A stretch of DNA of 64,000 nt from an uncultured Paracoccaceae bacterium. GTDB lineage: Bacteria; Pseudomonadota; Alphaproteobacteria; Rhodobacterales; Rhodobacteraceae. Location of the stretch: positions 310,001 to 374,000 of the forward strand of contig CANLDN010000003.1 of NCBI GenBank assembly GCA_947489445.1, read 5' to 3'. Made by a program: the position numbers and the translations under genes. Below are positions 32,418 through 42,928 of the stretch, piece by piece. Numbering within the stretch: position 1 is the stretch's first letter; every line of letters starts with the position of its first letter. The notes beneath the pieces were generated by a model. It was given only the letters and a program-made list of their open reading frames with translations, was not told the DNA's origin and did no database searches.

Positions 32418-33257
32418 TTAATCCTCGTGCCGCCGTTGGGCGGCTGGATAGACCCCCATGACATGCAGATGGTCGGTGAAATAGCCGAGTTCTTCCATGG
32501 CAAGCTGTACGTTGTGGTCATCGGGGTGCCCTTCGATTTCGGCGTAGAATTGCGTGGCTGTGAACGCCCCGCCCACCATGTAGCTTTCCAGTTTGGTCAT
32601 GTTCACCCCGTTTGTCGCAAACCCGCCCATGGCCTTGTAAAGGGCGGCAGGGATGTTGCGCACCCGGAACACAAAGCTGGTCATCATGCCGAACGTGCCG
32701 CGGCGCAGGTAGTCAGGTTCGCGCGCCATGATCAAGAAACGGGTGGTGTTTCGGTCATGGTCTTCAATATGCCGCGCCAGAATGTCGAGCCCGTAGATAT
32801 CAGCGGCCAGTTCAGAGGCGAGGGCGGCGACCGTCGGATCGCCGCCGCCTGCGACCTCGCGTGCGGCGCGCGCATTGTCCGAGCTGGTGCGCCCCCGAAT
32901 GCTGTGATCACGCAGGAATGTCGCACATTGCGGCAGGATCACCGGATGCCCAAAGGCTTCCTTGATCCCGTCGAGCTTGGCGCCACGCTGGGCCAGCAGG
33001 TTGATATGCACCCGCACGAAAGTTTCATCAACGATGTGTAAACCACTTTCGGGCAAGAGAGAGTGAACGTCAGCCACCCGTCCATAAGTGGAGTTTTCAA
33101 CGGCAATCATCCCCAGATCAGCATCGCCATTGCGCACCGCCTCGATCGCGTCGTCAAAGGTGGCGCAGGGCAGCGGGGTGAAATCGGGCCGCGCGGTCAC
33201 GCAAGCCTCGTGACCGTAAGCGCCTAATTCGCCTTGGAACGCGATTTTCTGTGACAT
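32418..33257 (-). CDS. pheA: prephenate dehydratase
   Basis: A 279-residue protein from ATG 33257 (GGGGGA upstream); the frame is open to 33500 but without similarity. The catalytic domain begins with IAFQGELGAYGHEA and includes the TRF motif (NTTRFLIM) near residue 170. An ACT domain follows (SFVFRVRNIPAALYKAMGGFATNGVNMTKLESY), where LESY replaces the common ESRP; this is usual in alphaproteobacteria. It makes phenylpyruvate for phenylalanine and lacks a chorismate mutase part. It is divergent from the cytochrome gene. Confidence 0.95.
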   Translation of the reverse strand: MSQKIAFQGELGAYGHEACVTARPDFTPLPCATFDDAIEAVRNGDADLGMIAVENSTYGRVADVHSLLPESGLHIVDETFVRVHINLLAQRGAKLDGIKEAFGHPVILPQCATFLRDHSIRGRTSSDNARAAREVAGGGDPTVAALASELAADIYGLDILARHIEDHDRNTTRFLIMAREPDYLRRGTFGMMTSFVFRVRNIPAALYKAMGGFATNGVNMTKLESYMVGGAFTATQFYAEIEGHPDDHNVQLAMEELGYFTDHLHVMGVYPAAQRRHED

Positions 33258-33377
33258 GGATGTCCCCCTTGTACGGCAACTGACAAAAATGGGCGTTTCG
33301 TCGCGCCAGTATACCTTGCAACCCGGCAGGGGAAGCGGATAGATACCCGCAAAACTGTGAACGGAATGGAACGCGAC

Positions 33378-33893
33378 ATGTTCGACACAATGACATTGAC
33401 CAAAACGCTTGGCGCACTTTGTGGCACATTGCTGGTGTATTTGCTGGGCGCTTGGGTCGCTGAGACGATTTATCATAGCGGTGGGGGGCATGGTGATCAC
33501 AGTCAGGCCTATGTGATCGAGGTTGAGGGCGCTGAGACCGCAGAAGAAGTGGTCGAAGAGGTTGATTTCGCAGTTGTCATGGCATCTGCCAGCGCATCGG
33601 ATGGTGAAACACTTTGGCGCAACTGCCGGTCATGTCATGCGTTGGAAGCCGGCGTCCATGGCACAGGTCCTGCCCTTTACGGTGTGGTGAACCGCCCGGT
33701 CGCGTTTTATGGTGATTACAACTATTCGGGCGCGTTGATTGCTGTTGCCGAGGTTTGGACCCCTGAAAACCTGAACGATTTCCTTGAAAATCCACGCAGC
33801 TACGCGCCGGGTACGGCGATGGGGTATAACGGGATGCGCAAAGTCGAGGATCGGGCAAACCTGATTGCCTATCTTGACAGTCTTGATGACTGA
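33378..33893 (+). CDS. membrane-anchored cytochrome c (CycM/cy type)
   Basis: A 171-residue protein from ATG 33378 (MFDTMTLTKTLGALCGTLLVYLLGAW). The N-terminal uncleaved helix (about 8-28) anchors the protein. A short acidic linker leads to one heme site CRSCH at residues 83-87, with the axial methionine probably in APGTAMGYNGM. This layout matches membrane-bound cytochrome c that shuttles electrons from the bc1 complex to terminal oxidases in Rhodobacterales. A terminator follows. Confidence 0.92.
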   Translation: MFDTMTLTKTLGALCGTLLVYLLGAWVAETIYHSGGGHGDHSQAYVIEVEGAETAEEVVEEVDFAVVMASASASDGETLWRNCRSCHALEAGVHGTGPALYGVVNRPVAFYGDYNYSGALIAVAEVWTPENLNDFLENPRSYAPGTAMGYNGMRKVEDRANLIAYLDSLDD

Positions 33894-33921
33894 CCGAAAA
33901 CCGATCATCGGATAAAAAAGG

Positions 33922-33944
33922 CCGCCCTTTTGGGCGGTTTTTTT
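33922..33944 (+). terminator. intrinsic terminator after the cytochrome c gene
   Basis: Stem CCGCCC (33922-33927) and GGGCGG (33932-33937), loop of four T, then seven T. An A-run precedes it. Confidence 0.9.
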
Positions 33945-34056
33945 GTGATTGTTACGGATTTCTCACTAAGCGATCACGCAAACTCAACTTGAATGTTTGC
34001 CTCACACCGCATTAGCTACATTTAATCACGATATGACATTTTTCAACCCGGAGAGA

Positions 34057-35979
34057 ATGATGCAAAATCGCCCCAAAGCCCGTGCCATCGCGGCACATCA
34101 GGATCAGAAGCGTCTGCGACTGAAACACTGGGTGATGGGATCGGTGATGGGCGTCGCGGCTTTGTGGTCCGCAGGCGAGGTATTTGCGGCGGGTCATGAG
34201 GTGATTATCGAGAGCCATGGCTATACGAATTTTGGCGAATTGAAGTACGGGCCAGATGCTGTGCTGGATTACGTCAACCCCGATGCGCCAAAGGGGGGTG
34301 AATTTTCGCAATGGGCCCAAGGCACGTTTGACAGTTTCAATCTATTCACCCGCAAGGGCGTGCCCGCCGCACTGGCCACGATTGGTTACGAGAGCATTCT
34401 GACTGCCACTGCAGATGATCCATACGGCGCCTACTGCTATCTTTGCGAAACGCTGGAGTATCCTGAAAGCCGGGACTGGGTGATTTTCAATCTGCGTGAT
34501 GATGTCATGTTCTGGGATGGCACCAACATGACCGCCGAGGACATCAAGTTCTCTTTTGATCTGACGTTGGAACAAGGTATTACAGAATATCGCAACGTTT
34601 ATTCGCAGTTCATCGACAGCGTTGAGGTATTGGGTGACTACCGCATCAAATTTACATTTGCGGAAGACGCACCACGCCGCGATGTCGTGACATGGGTCGG
34701 CGGCACGTCGCCATTTTCCAAAGCCTGGTTCGAGGAAACCGGAACGCGGTTGGACGAATCCTCTGACGCGCCGTTTATGGCGACGGGCCCGTATCGGTTG
34801 GACAGTTTTGATATCGGTCGCCAGATCATCTATCGCTATGATCCCGATTGGTGGGGGGCCGATTTGCCGATCAACCAGGGCCGCAATAATTTTGAAACCA
34901 TCCGGGTGGAATATTTCGCCGATAGCGGTGCGGCGTTCGAAGGGTTCAAATCGGGGGCCTATACCTACCGCGTTGAAAACAGTTCAATCCAATGGGCGAC
35001 GGGGTATGATTTTCCGGCCCGTGATAATGGCTGGGTCCAAGTCGAAGAACTGCCAAACGGGGCGATCGGCACCGGGCAGGGTTTTGTTTTCAACCTTAAT
35101 CGAGAGAAATTCCAAGACCCGCGCGTGCGTGAAGCCATATCGATGATGGTGAATTTCGAATGGATGAATGAGGCCTTGTTTTACGGGCTTTATGAGCGTC
35201 CTGAGTCGTTTTGGGACAATTCAGATCTGAAGGCTGTCGGCCTTCCCACCCCCGAAGAGATCGCAATCCTGCAGCCGCTTGTGGATGAGGGGTTGTTGGA
35301 TGCGGCGATATTGACCCAAGAGGCGACAATTCCCCCCGCTTCGACCACGTCCGATCGCCCGCTTGACCGCCGCCAATTGCGCGCGGCATCGGCGTTGTTG
35401 GATGAGGCCGGGTGGATCGCCGGTGATGATGGGTTGCGCCGCAAGGATGGTGAGGTGCTGGAGGTCGTATTCCTTGAACGCACGCCCCAGTTTGACCGTA
35501 TCATCAACCCCATTGTCCAAAACCTGACCCGTCTGGGTGTTGATGCTGAATTGGAACGGGTCGATACCTCGCAATATATCGAACGCCGCCGTGCTGGCAC
35601 GTTTGACATCGTCAATGCGTCATTGGGGCAGGGGTTTGAGCCGGGTCAGCAACTGGCGCAGTTTTTCGGGTCCGCCGCCGCAGAGGACAGTTCACGTAAC
35701 CCGATGCGCCTGAAATCGCCTGCTGTTGATCGCATCATTGATACGATTGTCGATGCCGCGTCGCTGGAAGAGTTGACGACCAGCACCCGCGCCCTTGACC
35801 GGGTGTTGCGCGCCGAGCGGTTCTGGATACCACAGTGGCAGAAAGGTGTGCACACCGTCGCCTATTATGACATGTACCGGTACAAAGAGATCCCGCCGCT
35901 GGCTTTATCCCCGTTGGATAACTGGTGGTATGATGCCGACACAGCGGAGACCCTGCGCGCCGCAGGTGCGTTTCAGTAA
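34057..35979 (+). CDS. yejA: YejA-type peptide ABC transporter binding protein
   Basis: A 640-residue SBP of family 5 (start at ATG 34057 or 34060; GGAGAG at 34050). A basic leader of about 30 residues precedes the signal helix (HWVMGSVMGVAALWSAGEVFAAGHEV). The mature part has the YejA signature HGYTNFGELKYGPDAVLDYVNPDAPKGGEF, then a DVMFWDGTNMTAEDIKFSFDLT core. Homologues import microcin C and oligopeptides. It opens a four-gene operon with yejB, yejE and yejF. Confidence 0.92.
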   Translation: MMQNRPKARAIAAHQDQKRLRLKHWVMGSVMGVAALWSAGEVFAAGHEVIIESHGYTNFGELKYGPDAVLDYVNPDAPKGGEFSQWAQGTFDSFNLFTRKGVPAALATIGYESILTATADDPYGAYCYLCETLEYPESRDWVIFNLRDDVMFWDGTNMTAEDIKFSFDLTLEQGITEYRNVYSQFIDSVEVLGDYRIKFTFAEDAPRRDVVTWVGGTSPFSKAWFEETGTRLDESSDAPFMATGPYRLDSFDIGRQIIYRYDPDWWGADLPINQGRNNFETIRVEYFADSGAAFEGFKSGAYTYRVENSSIQWATGYDFPARDNGWVQVEELPNGAIGTGQGFVFNLNREKFQDPRVREAISMMVNFEWMNEALFYGLYERPESFWDNSDLKAVGLPTPEEIAILQPLVDEGLLDAAILTQEATIPPASTTSDRPLDRRQLRAASALLDEAGWIAGDDGLRRKDGEVLEVVFLERTPQFDRIINPIVQNLTRLGVDAELERVDTSQYIERRRAGTFDIVNASLGQGFEPGQQLAQFFGSAAAEDSSRNPMRLKSPAVDRIIDTIVDAASLEELTTSTRALDRVLRAERFWIPQWQKGVHTVAYYDMYRYKEIPPLALSPLDNWWYDADTAETLRAAGAFQ

Positions 35980-35982
35980 ATC

Positions 35983-37056
35983 ATGGGCGCCTATATTCTT
36001 CGACGTTTGTTGCTGGTGATCCCAACGCTGTTGGGCATCATGATCGTCAACTTTGCCTTGATCCAATTCGTCCCGGGCGGGCCGATTGAACAAATCCTCG
36101 CGCAGCTTGAAGGTGGCGGTGATGTGTTTGAAGGCATTTCAGGCGGCGGAGGTGAACTGCTTGAGAGCGGCGATAGCGACTATATCGGCGGTCGTGGATT
36201 GCCAGCAGATTTCATTGCCGAGCTTGAGCGAGAGTTTGGGTTCGACAGGCCGCCGCTGGAACGCTTTCTCAATATGATGTGGAACTACATCCGCTTTGAT
36301 TTCGGAGAGAGCTATTTCCGGTCGATCAGCGTGTTTGATCTGGTCATGGAGAAGATGCCAGTGTCGATCACGCTGGGCCTTTGGTCCACGTTGATTGCCT
36401 ATATGGTGTCGATCCCGTTGGGTATTAAGAAGGCCGTCAAGGATGGCACCCCTTTTGATACATGGACATCCGGTGCGATTATTGTCGGCTACGCGATCCC
36501 TGGCTTTCTGTTTGCCATTCTGTTGATCGTGTTGTTCGCGGGTGGGTCGTATTGGCGTATTTTCCCGCTGCGCGGTTTGACGTCCGCCAATTTTGAGGAT
36601 CTCAGCCTGATCGGCAAGGTGTTGGATTATCTGTGGCATATCGCGTTGCCGGTATTTGCGTCGACGATTTCGGCCTTTGCCACGTTGACCCTCCTGACCA
36701 AGAACAGCTTTCTTGATGAGATCAAGAAGCAATATGTGATTACGGCCAAGGCCAAGGGCCTGTCGGAAAGCCGTGTTCTGTATGGCCATGTCTTTCGCAA
36801 CGCGATGCTGATCGTGATTTCTGGATTTCCGGCGCTGTTTATCGGGGTGTTCTTTGGCGGATCGCTGATTATCGAGACACTGTTCTCGCTGGATGGGTTG
36901 GGCCGGTTAGGTTTCGAGGCGGCAGTCGCCCGCGACTATCCGGTGGTGTTTGGCACCCTGTTTGCGTTTTCGCTGATCGGGTTGGTGGTCGGCATTTTGA
37001 CTGATCTGACCTATGTCTTCATTGATCCGCGTATTGATTTTGAGGCCCGCGGATGA
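35983..37056 (+). CDS. yejB: YejB-type ABC transporter permease
   Basis: A 357-residue membrane protein with six predicted helices; the start [37 protein letters not shown] is typical of dipeptide permease B proteins. An inserted loop rich in Gly/Glu follows helix 1, as is usual in YejB. The inner-membrane EAA region ([21 protein letters not shown]) contacts the ATPase. It lies 3 bases after yejA. Confidence 0.93.
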   Translation: MGAYILRRLLLVIPTLLGIMIVNFALIQFVPGGPIEQILAQLEGGGDVFEGISGGGGELLESGDSDYIGGRGLPADFIAELEREFGFDRPPLERFLNMMWNYIRFDFGESYFRSISVFDLVMEKMPVSITLGLWSTLIAYMVSIPLGIKKAVKDGTPFDTWTSGAIIVGYAIPGFLFAILLIVLFAGGSYWRIFPLRGLTSANFEDLSLIGKVLDYLWHIALPVFASTISAFATLTLLTKNSFLDEIKKQYVITAKAKGLSESRVLYGHVFRNAMLIVISGFPALFIGVFFGGSLIIETLFSLDGLGRLGFEAAVARDYPVVFGTLFAFSLIGLVVGILTDLTYVFIDPRIDFEARG

Positions 37057-38240
37057 TGCGTTTATCCCCCCTGAACCAGCGCCGCTGGCGTAACTTTAAA
37101 CGCAACCGCCGCGCTGTCTGGTCGTTGATCATCTTCGGGTTTCTGTTCGGTCTGTCGCTGTTTGCCGAGTTCATCGCCAATGACAAACCCATTCTGGTCA
37201 GCTACCGGGGCGAGCTGCGGATGCCCATCGTGTCGTTCTATTCAGAACGCGATTTCGGCGGCGATTTTCCGACCGAGGCCGGGTATAAGGATGTTGAGGT
37301 TGAATGCCTGATTGTGACCGGCGGCTTGCTGGATTGCTTTGATATTCCTGAGGAATTGATTGCCGCAGTTGATGCCGGTGAACAGTTGGAGGGGGATTTC
37401 CAGAAGGGGTGGGTGTTGTGGCCGCCGATCCCATATTCCTACAATACCATTGTTGATATCCCCGGTGTGGCCCCGGCTGCCCCAAGCGCCGATAACTGGT
37501 TGGGTACTGATGATACCAAGCGTGATGTCGTCGCGCGCGTCATCTATGGGTTTCGATTATCGGTGATGTTTGCCCTGATCGTGACGGTTGCGTCGTCCAT
37601 CATTGGCATCGTGGCGGGGGCTGTGCAGGGGTATTTCGGCGGCTGGACTGATCTGATTTTCCAACGTGTGATCGAGATATGGACGGGCATCCCGTCGCTT
37701 TATGTGATCATCATTGTCTTTGCGATTTTGGGGCGCAGTTTCTGGCTCCTTGTGTTTTTGACAGTGCTGTTCGGCTGGCCCGCCCTTGTTGGCGTCGTCA
37801 GGGCTGAGTTCCTGCGCGCCCGCAATCTGGAATACGTCCGTGCGGCCAAAGCGCTGGGCGTGCGCGACCGCACGATCATGTTCCGCCACATGCTGCCTAA
37901 TGCGATGGTGGCGACTGTGACCATGCTGCCATTCTTGGTGACGGGGTCGATTGCCACGTTGGCATCACTTGATTTTCTGGGCTTCGGCTTGCCATCCTCG
38001 GCCCCATCACTGGGCGAAATGACGTTGCAGGCCAAACAGAACCTTCAGGCCCCGTGGTTGGGGTTCACGGCGTTCTTTACCTTTGCAATTATGCTGTCGC
38101 TTCTGGTGTTTATCTTTGAAGGTGTCCGCGATGCCTTTGATCCCCGCAAAACCTTTGTCGCTGATGGCAAGGTTGAGACGGATGATCTGCCCTTTGGTGA
38201 TCAGGTCACGCTGGCCAAAACAGGGAGCGACCAACGATGA
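37053..38240 (+). CDS. yejE: YejE-type ABC transporter permease
   Basis: A 395-residue partner permease. The N-terminus [31 protein letters not shown] is the usual first helix. A periplasmic domain of about 90 residues and then a typical DppC core follow ([31 protein letters not shown]). Its start overlaps the yejB stop, and its own stop overlaps yejF, so the operon is translationally coupled throughout. Confidence 0.93.
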   Translation: MMRLSPLNQRRWRNFKRNRRAVWSLIIFGFLFGLSLFAEFIANDKPILVSYRGELRMPIVSFYSERDFGGDFPTEAGYKDVEVECLIVTGGLLDCFDIPEELIAAVDAGEQLEGDFQKGWVLWPPIPYSYNTIVDIPGVAPAAPSADNWLGTDDTKRDVVARVIYGFRLSVMFALIVTVASSIIGIVAGAVQGYFGGWTDLIFQRVIEIWTGIPSLYVIIIVFAILGRSFWLLVFLTVLFGWPALVGVVRAEFLRARNLEYVRAAKALGVRDRTIMFRHMLPNAMVATVTMLPFLVTGSIATLASLDFLGFGLPSSAPSLGEMTLQAKQNLQAPWLGFTAFFTFAIMLSLLVFIFEGVRDAFDPRKTFVADGKVETDDLPFGDQVTLAKTGSDQR

Positions 38241-39835
38241 GTGCCCCGCTTCTTGATGTGCGCGATCTGCGCGTGGCCTTTCGCCAGGATGGTGAGACAA
38301 CCCATGCGGTGCGTGGTGTGTCGTTTCAGGTGCAAAAGGGTGAGACTGTCGCGCTGGTCGGCGAAAGCGGGTCGGGCAAGTCGGTGACTGCCTTGTCGAC
38401 CGTGCAACTGCTTGGCGATAGTGCGGTGATGGCCGGGTCCATCACCTATGATGGTGCCCAGATGGTCGGTGCGGATGAGGCGGAACTGCGCCGCGTTCGG
38501 GGCAATGATATCAGCTTTATCTTTCAGGAGCCGATGACATCGCTGAACCCGCTGCACACACTGGAAAAACAGTTGGCCGAAAGTATCGAGCTGCATCAGG
38601 GCATTCGCGGGCCGGAAGTGCGCAAACGGATTATCGAACTGCTGGACCGGGTGGGGATCAGGGATGCGGAAAGCCGTTTGACATCTTATCCGCACCAGTT
38701 GTCGGGTGGGCAGCGTCAGCGCGTAATGATCGCGATGGCCTTGGCCAATGGACCCGAGCTGCTGATCGCGGATGAACCGACGACGGCGCTGGACGTGACT
38801 ATTCAGGCGCAGATTTTGGATTTGCTGGCCGACCTGAAGCAGCGCGAGCGTATGTCGATGCTGTTTATCACCCATGACCTGACAATCGTGCGCAAGATCG
38901 CGGATCGTGTCTGTGTCATGAAGGATGGCGAGATCGTGGAAACCGGCCCTACGGCTGAGATTTTCGCCAATCCGCAGCATCCTTATACGCAAATGCTGCT
39001 GGCGGCGGAATCGACCGGCGTGCCAGCGCCTGTCCCGTCTGAGGCACCTGTTGTACTGGAAACGGACAAGGCCAAGATATGGTTTCCGATCCATGCCGGT
39101 CTGCTCAAGCGTACTGTCGGCCATATCAAGGCGGTCAATGCGGCCACACTGACGGTGCGTGCCGGTGAGACATTGGGCGTGGTCGGCGAAAGCGGGTCGG
39201 GTAAGACGACGCTGGCGCTGGCGGTCATGCGGCTAATTGGATCGGAGGGGCGGATTGCCTTTCGGGGGACCGATATTCATCACCTGAGCCAGCGGCAGAT
39301 GCGCCCCCTGCGCAGCGACATGCAAATTGTGTTTCAGGACCCTTATGGGTCGTTGTCGCCCCGCATGACCGTGGCGGAGATTATCGCCGAAGGGCTGGGC
39401 GTGCATGGTGTGGAGCCGGGCCGAAACCGCCGCGATATGGTGGCCGAGATCATGGGCGAGGTGGGCTTGAATGCCAGTCTTATGGACCGTTACCCGCATG
39501 AATTTTCCGGTGGTCAGCGCCAGCGGATTGCGATTGCGCGGGCGATGATCCTGCGGCCCAAGCTGCTGATTTTGGATGAACCGACCAGTGCATTGGATAT
39601 GACTGTGCAGGTGCAGATTGTGCAGCTGCTGCGCGAATTGCAGCAGAAATACCGGCTGGCTTATCTGTTTATCAGCCATGATCTGAAGGTCGTGCGCGCC
39701 TTGTCCCACAAGGTGATGGTGATGAAACAGGGCGACGTGGTCGAGGCCGGGGATGCTGATGCGATTTTTGATGCGCCGCAGACCGAATACACCCGTGCGC
39801 TGATGGCCGCCGCATTTGAGGGCAAAGTGGCCTAA
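38237..39835 (+). CDS. yejF: YejF-type duplicated ABC ATPase
   Basis: A 532-residue protein with two complete ATPase domains. The first has Walker A GESGSGKS (about residue 41), signature LSGGQRQRV and Walker B LLIADEP. The second, near residue 270 on, has GESGSGKTT, FSGGQRQRIA and LLILDEP. A short linker carries the family pattern FPIHAGLLKRTVGHIKAV. It energises YejB/YejE; fusion of the two ATPases is characteristic of the YejF subgroup. Confidence 0.95.
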   Translation: MSAPLLDVRDLRVAFRQDGETTHAVRGVSFQVQKGETVALVGESGSGKSVTALSTVQLLGDSAVMAGSITYDGAQMVGADEAELRRVRGNDISFIFQEPMTSLNPLHTLEKQLAESIELHQGIRGPEVRKRIIELLDRVGIRDAESRLTSYPHQLSGGQRQRVMIAMALANGPELLIADEPTTALDVTIQAQILDLLADLKQRERMSMLFITHDLTIVRKIADRVCVMKDGEIVETGPTAEIFANPQHPYTQMLLAAESTGVPAPVPSEAPVVLETDKAKIWFPIHAGLLKRTVGHIKAVNAATLTVRAGETLGVVGESGSGKTTLALAVMRLIGSEGRIAFRGTDIHHLSQRQMRPLRSDMQIVFQDPYGSLSPRMTVAEIIAEGLGVHGVEPGRNRRDMVAEIMGEVGLNASLMDRYPHEFSGGQRQRIAIARAMILRPKLLILDEPTSALDMTVQVQIVQLLRELQQKYRLAYLFISHDLKVVRALSHKVMVMKQGDVVEAGDADAIFDAPQTEYTRALMAAAFEGKVA

Positions 39836-39902
39836 ACTCTAAGCGATTGCAGGCCTATCCAAATGCCCCGCCCGCCAACCAGCTGACTTCGCTTTACAGC
39901 AA

Positions 39903-40826
39903 ATGCGGGAAAGCAATACAGTCCGACTGATGGCGCATGACACTGAAAGTCTTGTATCAGGGAGCTTGGCCCCAAGGTTTCCGACCGTTCCGCATGAATT
40001 GGATTTGGGCCATATGCGGCTTTGCCTGTTACCGCCAGGTGCACTTGACCTTAAGATGGTCGCCGATGCGCATTTTGTAGACATCAATTTAAATGGGGTC
40101 ATCCATGATATCGCCGTTGATTCTGATCAGCGGCAGAAAGAGTTTGCGCCTCCTGACACCCTTGCATTTGGAATGGCGGGTACTTCTTTGAGCATCGCAA
40201 CAGTGAACAGTTTGCCGGGCTGCTACGTCGAATTTGCCGATGCGACGTTGGCTGATTGGTGTGAGAGGGCGGATTTGGATGTTAATATGCATCCCGGCTT
40301 TTTGAGTTACGATGTTGATCCGGTGGCTGCCAAACTTGGCCGCGGCGCGATTGCATTTTTGATATCTGATGCATGCGGCAAGTCCGCGACAGATATGTTG
40401 ACCGCCGAGGCGATTGTTCTTGCCATCGGGTCCAGGGCGCTCGCGCGGCTCGAGGCCGGGAACGCGGGTTCTTTTGATGAAAACAACGACCACTACCGCC
40501 GCAGATTGGATAAGGGCCGCATCATGCGGGCCGTCGATTGGGTCGAGGCGCATATCTTTGACAATCGTTTGAGTATTGCGGAGATGTCGCGTGTTGCCAA
40601 TCTGTCCCCTTCACATTTTGCGGGTGTCTTTAAGGCCGCCATGGGTGAAACGCCGTATCAATATATACTGCGCCGCCGTGCCCAATCCGCGCATGATCTG
40701 ATTGCCGGAACGCATGAACCCTTGTCCCGGATCGCTCATAAAGCGGGTTTTTCCAGCCAAGCCCATATGAATTTGGTCATAAAGCGTCAGTTTGGCGTCA
40801 CGCCATCCATGCTTCGCCCGCATTGA
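39903..40826 (+). CDS. AraC-family transcriptional regulator
   Basis: A 307-residue protein. The C-terminal third carries two AraC helix-turn-helix units: VEAHIFDNRLSIAEMSRVANLSPSHFAGVFKAAMGETPYQYILRRR and SRIAHKAGFSSQAHMNLVIKRQFGVTPSMLR. The N-terminal half has no recognisable cupin consensus. It follows the yej operon by 67 bases and precedes a metallo-beta-lactamase-fold gene; targets are not known. Confidence 0.85.
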   Translation: MRESNTVRLMAHDTESLVSGSLAPRFPTVPHELDLGHMRLCLLPPGALDLKMVADAHFVDINLNGVIHDIAVDSDQRQKEFAPPDTLAFGMAGTSLSIATVNSLPGCYVEFADATLADWCERADLDVNMHPGFLSYDVDPVAAKLGRGAIAFLISDACGKSATDMLTAEAIVLAIGSRALARLEAGNAGSFDENNDHYRRRLDKGRIMRAVDWVEAHIFDNRLSIAEMSRVANLSPSHFAGVFKAAMGETPYQYILRRRAQSAHDLIAGTHEPLSRIAHKAGFSSQAHMNLVIKRQFGVTPSMLRPH

Positions 40827-41040
40827 GTCATAAGATGCTTTATCACGGCCACTGGGCCAGGTCTGATCAGCGAATTTTGTAAAATCTTCGCAGTTTCTTG
40901 AAAGCCTCCCACTGTGGATTTGGTCAGGTTGAGCGTGCATGCGCGCCGACTGTCCGGGCTATAACCTTTGCGCGATGCTGAAACTGCCGAAGTCGTGACG
41001 ATGCGTCGTCTGATTTCGCCAAATGCTGAGGGTGACGATA

Positions 41041-41916
41041 ATGAAACTTCTCGACCGCCGTACTTTTCTTCAGGCATCAATCAGCGCGTCTGCTGTTGCT
41101 GTCGCAAACCCCGCCATCGCCGATCCGATTGGGATGGCCGATGTTTTTACCTCTGACGTGGCGGGAACGTTCGTTGATTCCGTGGTTATTCTGGGCGAAC
41201 GCAATGCCGTTTTGGTTGATGCCCAGGTTGATGTCGGCAATGCGTCGGCGCTTGCGGATGTGATCGCCGGTTCCGGTCGGGATCTGCAAACGATTTTGGT
41301 CACCCATATGCATCCGGACCATTTTCTGGGATTGGCGGTGTTGTTGGATCGCTTTCCCAATGCCCAACCTGTTGCCCATGCCGCCCTACGCCCGATCCTG
41401 GAGCAGGACGGTCCCCCGATGTTTGCGCAGCTCAAAGCCGCGATGGGCCCCGCATTGGCGAACCGCGTCATAATACCCGACGCGCTTGAAGGCGGCCGCA
41501 TCATGCTGGAGGGCGAAAGGATCACTGTGCTTGACCCGATGCATGGCGATACCCAAGTGATCACGCCTGTCCATATTGAGGCGATTGATACGCTGATCAC
41601 GTCAGACGTCGCCTTTGCCGATACCCATGCCTATGTTGCTGAAAACATTACATCTGAGGCGATTGCGCAATGGCGGACGAGTTTGGACAGTCTGGAGGCC
41701 ATCGGCGCAGGCACCGTTATTCCCGGTCACAGGTTGGCCGCGTCAGCCAATGACGCGTCGGTTTTTGGCCATACCCGCAGCTATCTTGATGCGTGGGAAG
41801 CCGCGCTGACCGAAGCCTCAACCGCTGATGAATTGCGCGCCGCACTTCTTGAAAAGGTGGGCGATTTGCCGGTGCCGTTCTTTGTCGATCGTGCGGTGGC
41901 GGCTGTATACGGGTAG
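41041..41916 (+). CDS. exported metallo-beta-lactamase-fold hydrolase
   Basis: About 291 residues from ATG 41041 (GAGGG upstream), with a Tat-like RRTFLQASISASAVAVANPAIA signal. The metal-binding motif is THMHPDHFLG, and later ligands are likely in GDTQVITPVHIE, TSDVAFADTHA and VIPGHRL. This group includes quorum-quenching lactonases and other periplasmic hydrolases. It is next to the AraC gene, with a 215-base gap between them in which no feature is seen. Confidence 0.82.
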   Translation: MKLLDRRTFLQASISASAVAVANPAIADPIGMADVFTSDVAGTFVDSVVILGERNAVLVDAQVDVGNASALADVIAGSGRDLQTILVTHMHPDHFLGLAVLLDRFPNAQPVAHAALRPILEQDGPPMFAQLKAAMGPALANRVIIPDALEGGRIMLEGERITVLDPMHGDTQVITPVHIEAIDTLITSDVAFADTHAYVAENITSEAIAQWRTSLDSLEAIGAGTVIPGHRLAASANDASVFGHTRSYLDAWEAALTEASTADELRAALLEKVGDLPVPFFVDRAVAAVYG

Positions 41917-41959
41917 CGGCGTGGATATGTGGGGGTATCGCATGCGGGGGGCGAACCTT

Positions 41960-42928
41960 TTATGTGCCCCCGAACCTCCACTGCGTTATCTGGTTGTACT
42001 GTTCATCGGGCGCGACGGTGATTTGCGGGAAGCTGGGATTGTTCGGTGCGTCCGGCCAGCTTTGCGCCTCGATCGCGAGCCCTTCATAGGTGCTGCGGCC
42101 CGGTCGTTGTGCCTGCCGTCCGTCGTAGATTTGGATGCCAGCTTCGGTCGTGGCCATGGTCATGTGCACCCCGGATTGTCCAGTCAACCAAAGTACATTG
42201 CGCAAGGGCACCCGCTGATCTGACAGGCAGAAATTGTTGTCGAGCCGCGGGTTGTTCCGCCCGATGGTGCGGGTGCTTCGGAAATCCATGTCGGTTCCGG
42301 CAACATTGGCGATCTCGCCTGTGGGAAAATCGTCCGCGGTGCCGGGCAGGTATCTGTTGGCTGTGATTTGCAGCTTGTGCCCATCCCATGTGGGGGTGCC
42401 ATCCAGGTTCCAATAGCTGTGATTGGCGAAGTTCATAAGCGTCTTGGTGTCGGTCGTGCCGGTCACTGTCATTGTCAGCGTGGCGGGTGCTGTCACTGTG
42501 AAGGTTGCAGTGATTTGCCGGTTGCCGGGCAAGCCGCAAACCCCGTCGGCCAAGGCTAGCGTGAGTGTCGCGCTGTTTGCCGTCACCTTTGCCACGTTCC
42601 AAACCTGCAGGTGGGTTCCGTCTGATGCTGAATGCAGGTGAATGTACCCTTTCTCGTTCCGTTCCAATTCATACATCATTCCGTCAAGCCGCACGCGCGC
42701 TGTGCTGATCCGGTTGACCATCGGTCCGATCAACGACCCGTGGTGGCGCATATCCCCTTCGTAATCCGCGCTTCTGTCCGATCCGAGCGTTAGCGATCTG
42801 TCGATACCGCGCAGCCGCACGTCTTGGATGACCGCCCCCCAGGTCAGCAGGTTGACCGTCAGATCGCCCTCGGTCAGCGTGATCTTATGGACGTCTTTGC
42901 CGCTTTGCGTGATGCCAAACGGGGTCAT
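41960..42928 (-). CDS. galM: aldose 1-epimerase (galactose mutarotase)
   Basis: About 322 residues starting at ATG 42928, which overlaps the beta-galactosidase stop (ATGA). Family motifs: LLTWGAVIQDVRLRG, GPMVNRISTARVRLDG, catalytic histidine in NFANHSYWNLDG, and a late glutamate in YEGLAIEAQSWPDAPN. It interconverts alpha- and beta-galactose released by the two glycosidases, feeding the dehydrogenase. Last gene of the galactoside operon. Confidence 0.92.
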   Translation of the reverse strand: MTPFGITQSGKDVHKITLTEGDLTVNLLTWGAVIQDVRLRGIDRSLTLGSDRSADYEGDMRHHGSLIGPMVNRISTARVRLDGMMYELERNEKGYIHLHSASDGTHLQVWNVAKVTANSATLTLALADGVCGLPGNRQITATFTVTAPATLTMTVTGTTDTKTLMNFANHSYWNLDGTPTWDGHKLQITANRYLPGTADDFPTGEIANVAGTDMDFRSTRTIGRNNPRLDNNFCLSDQRVPLRNVLWLTGQSGVHMTMATTEAGIQIYDGRQAQRPGRSTYEGLAIEAQSWPDAPNNPSFPQITVAPDEQYNQITQWRFGGT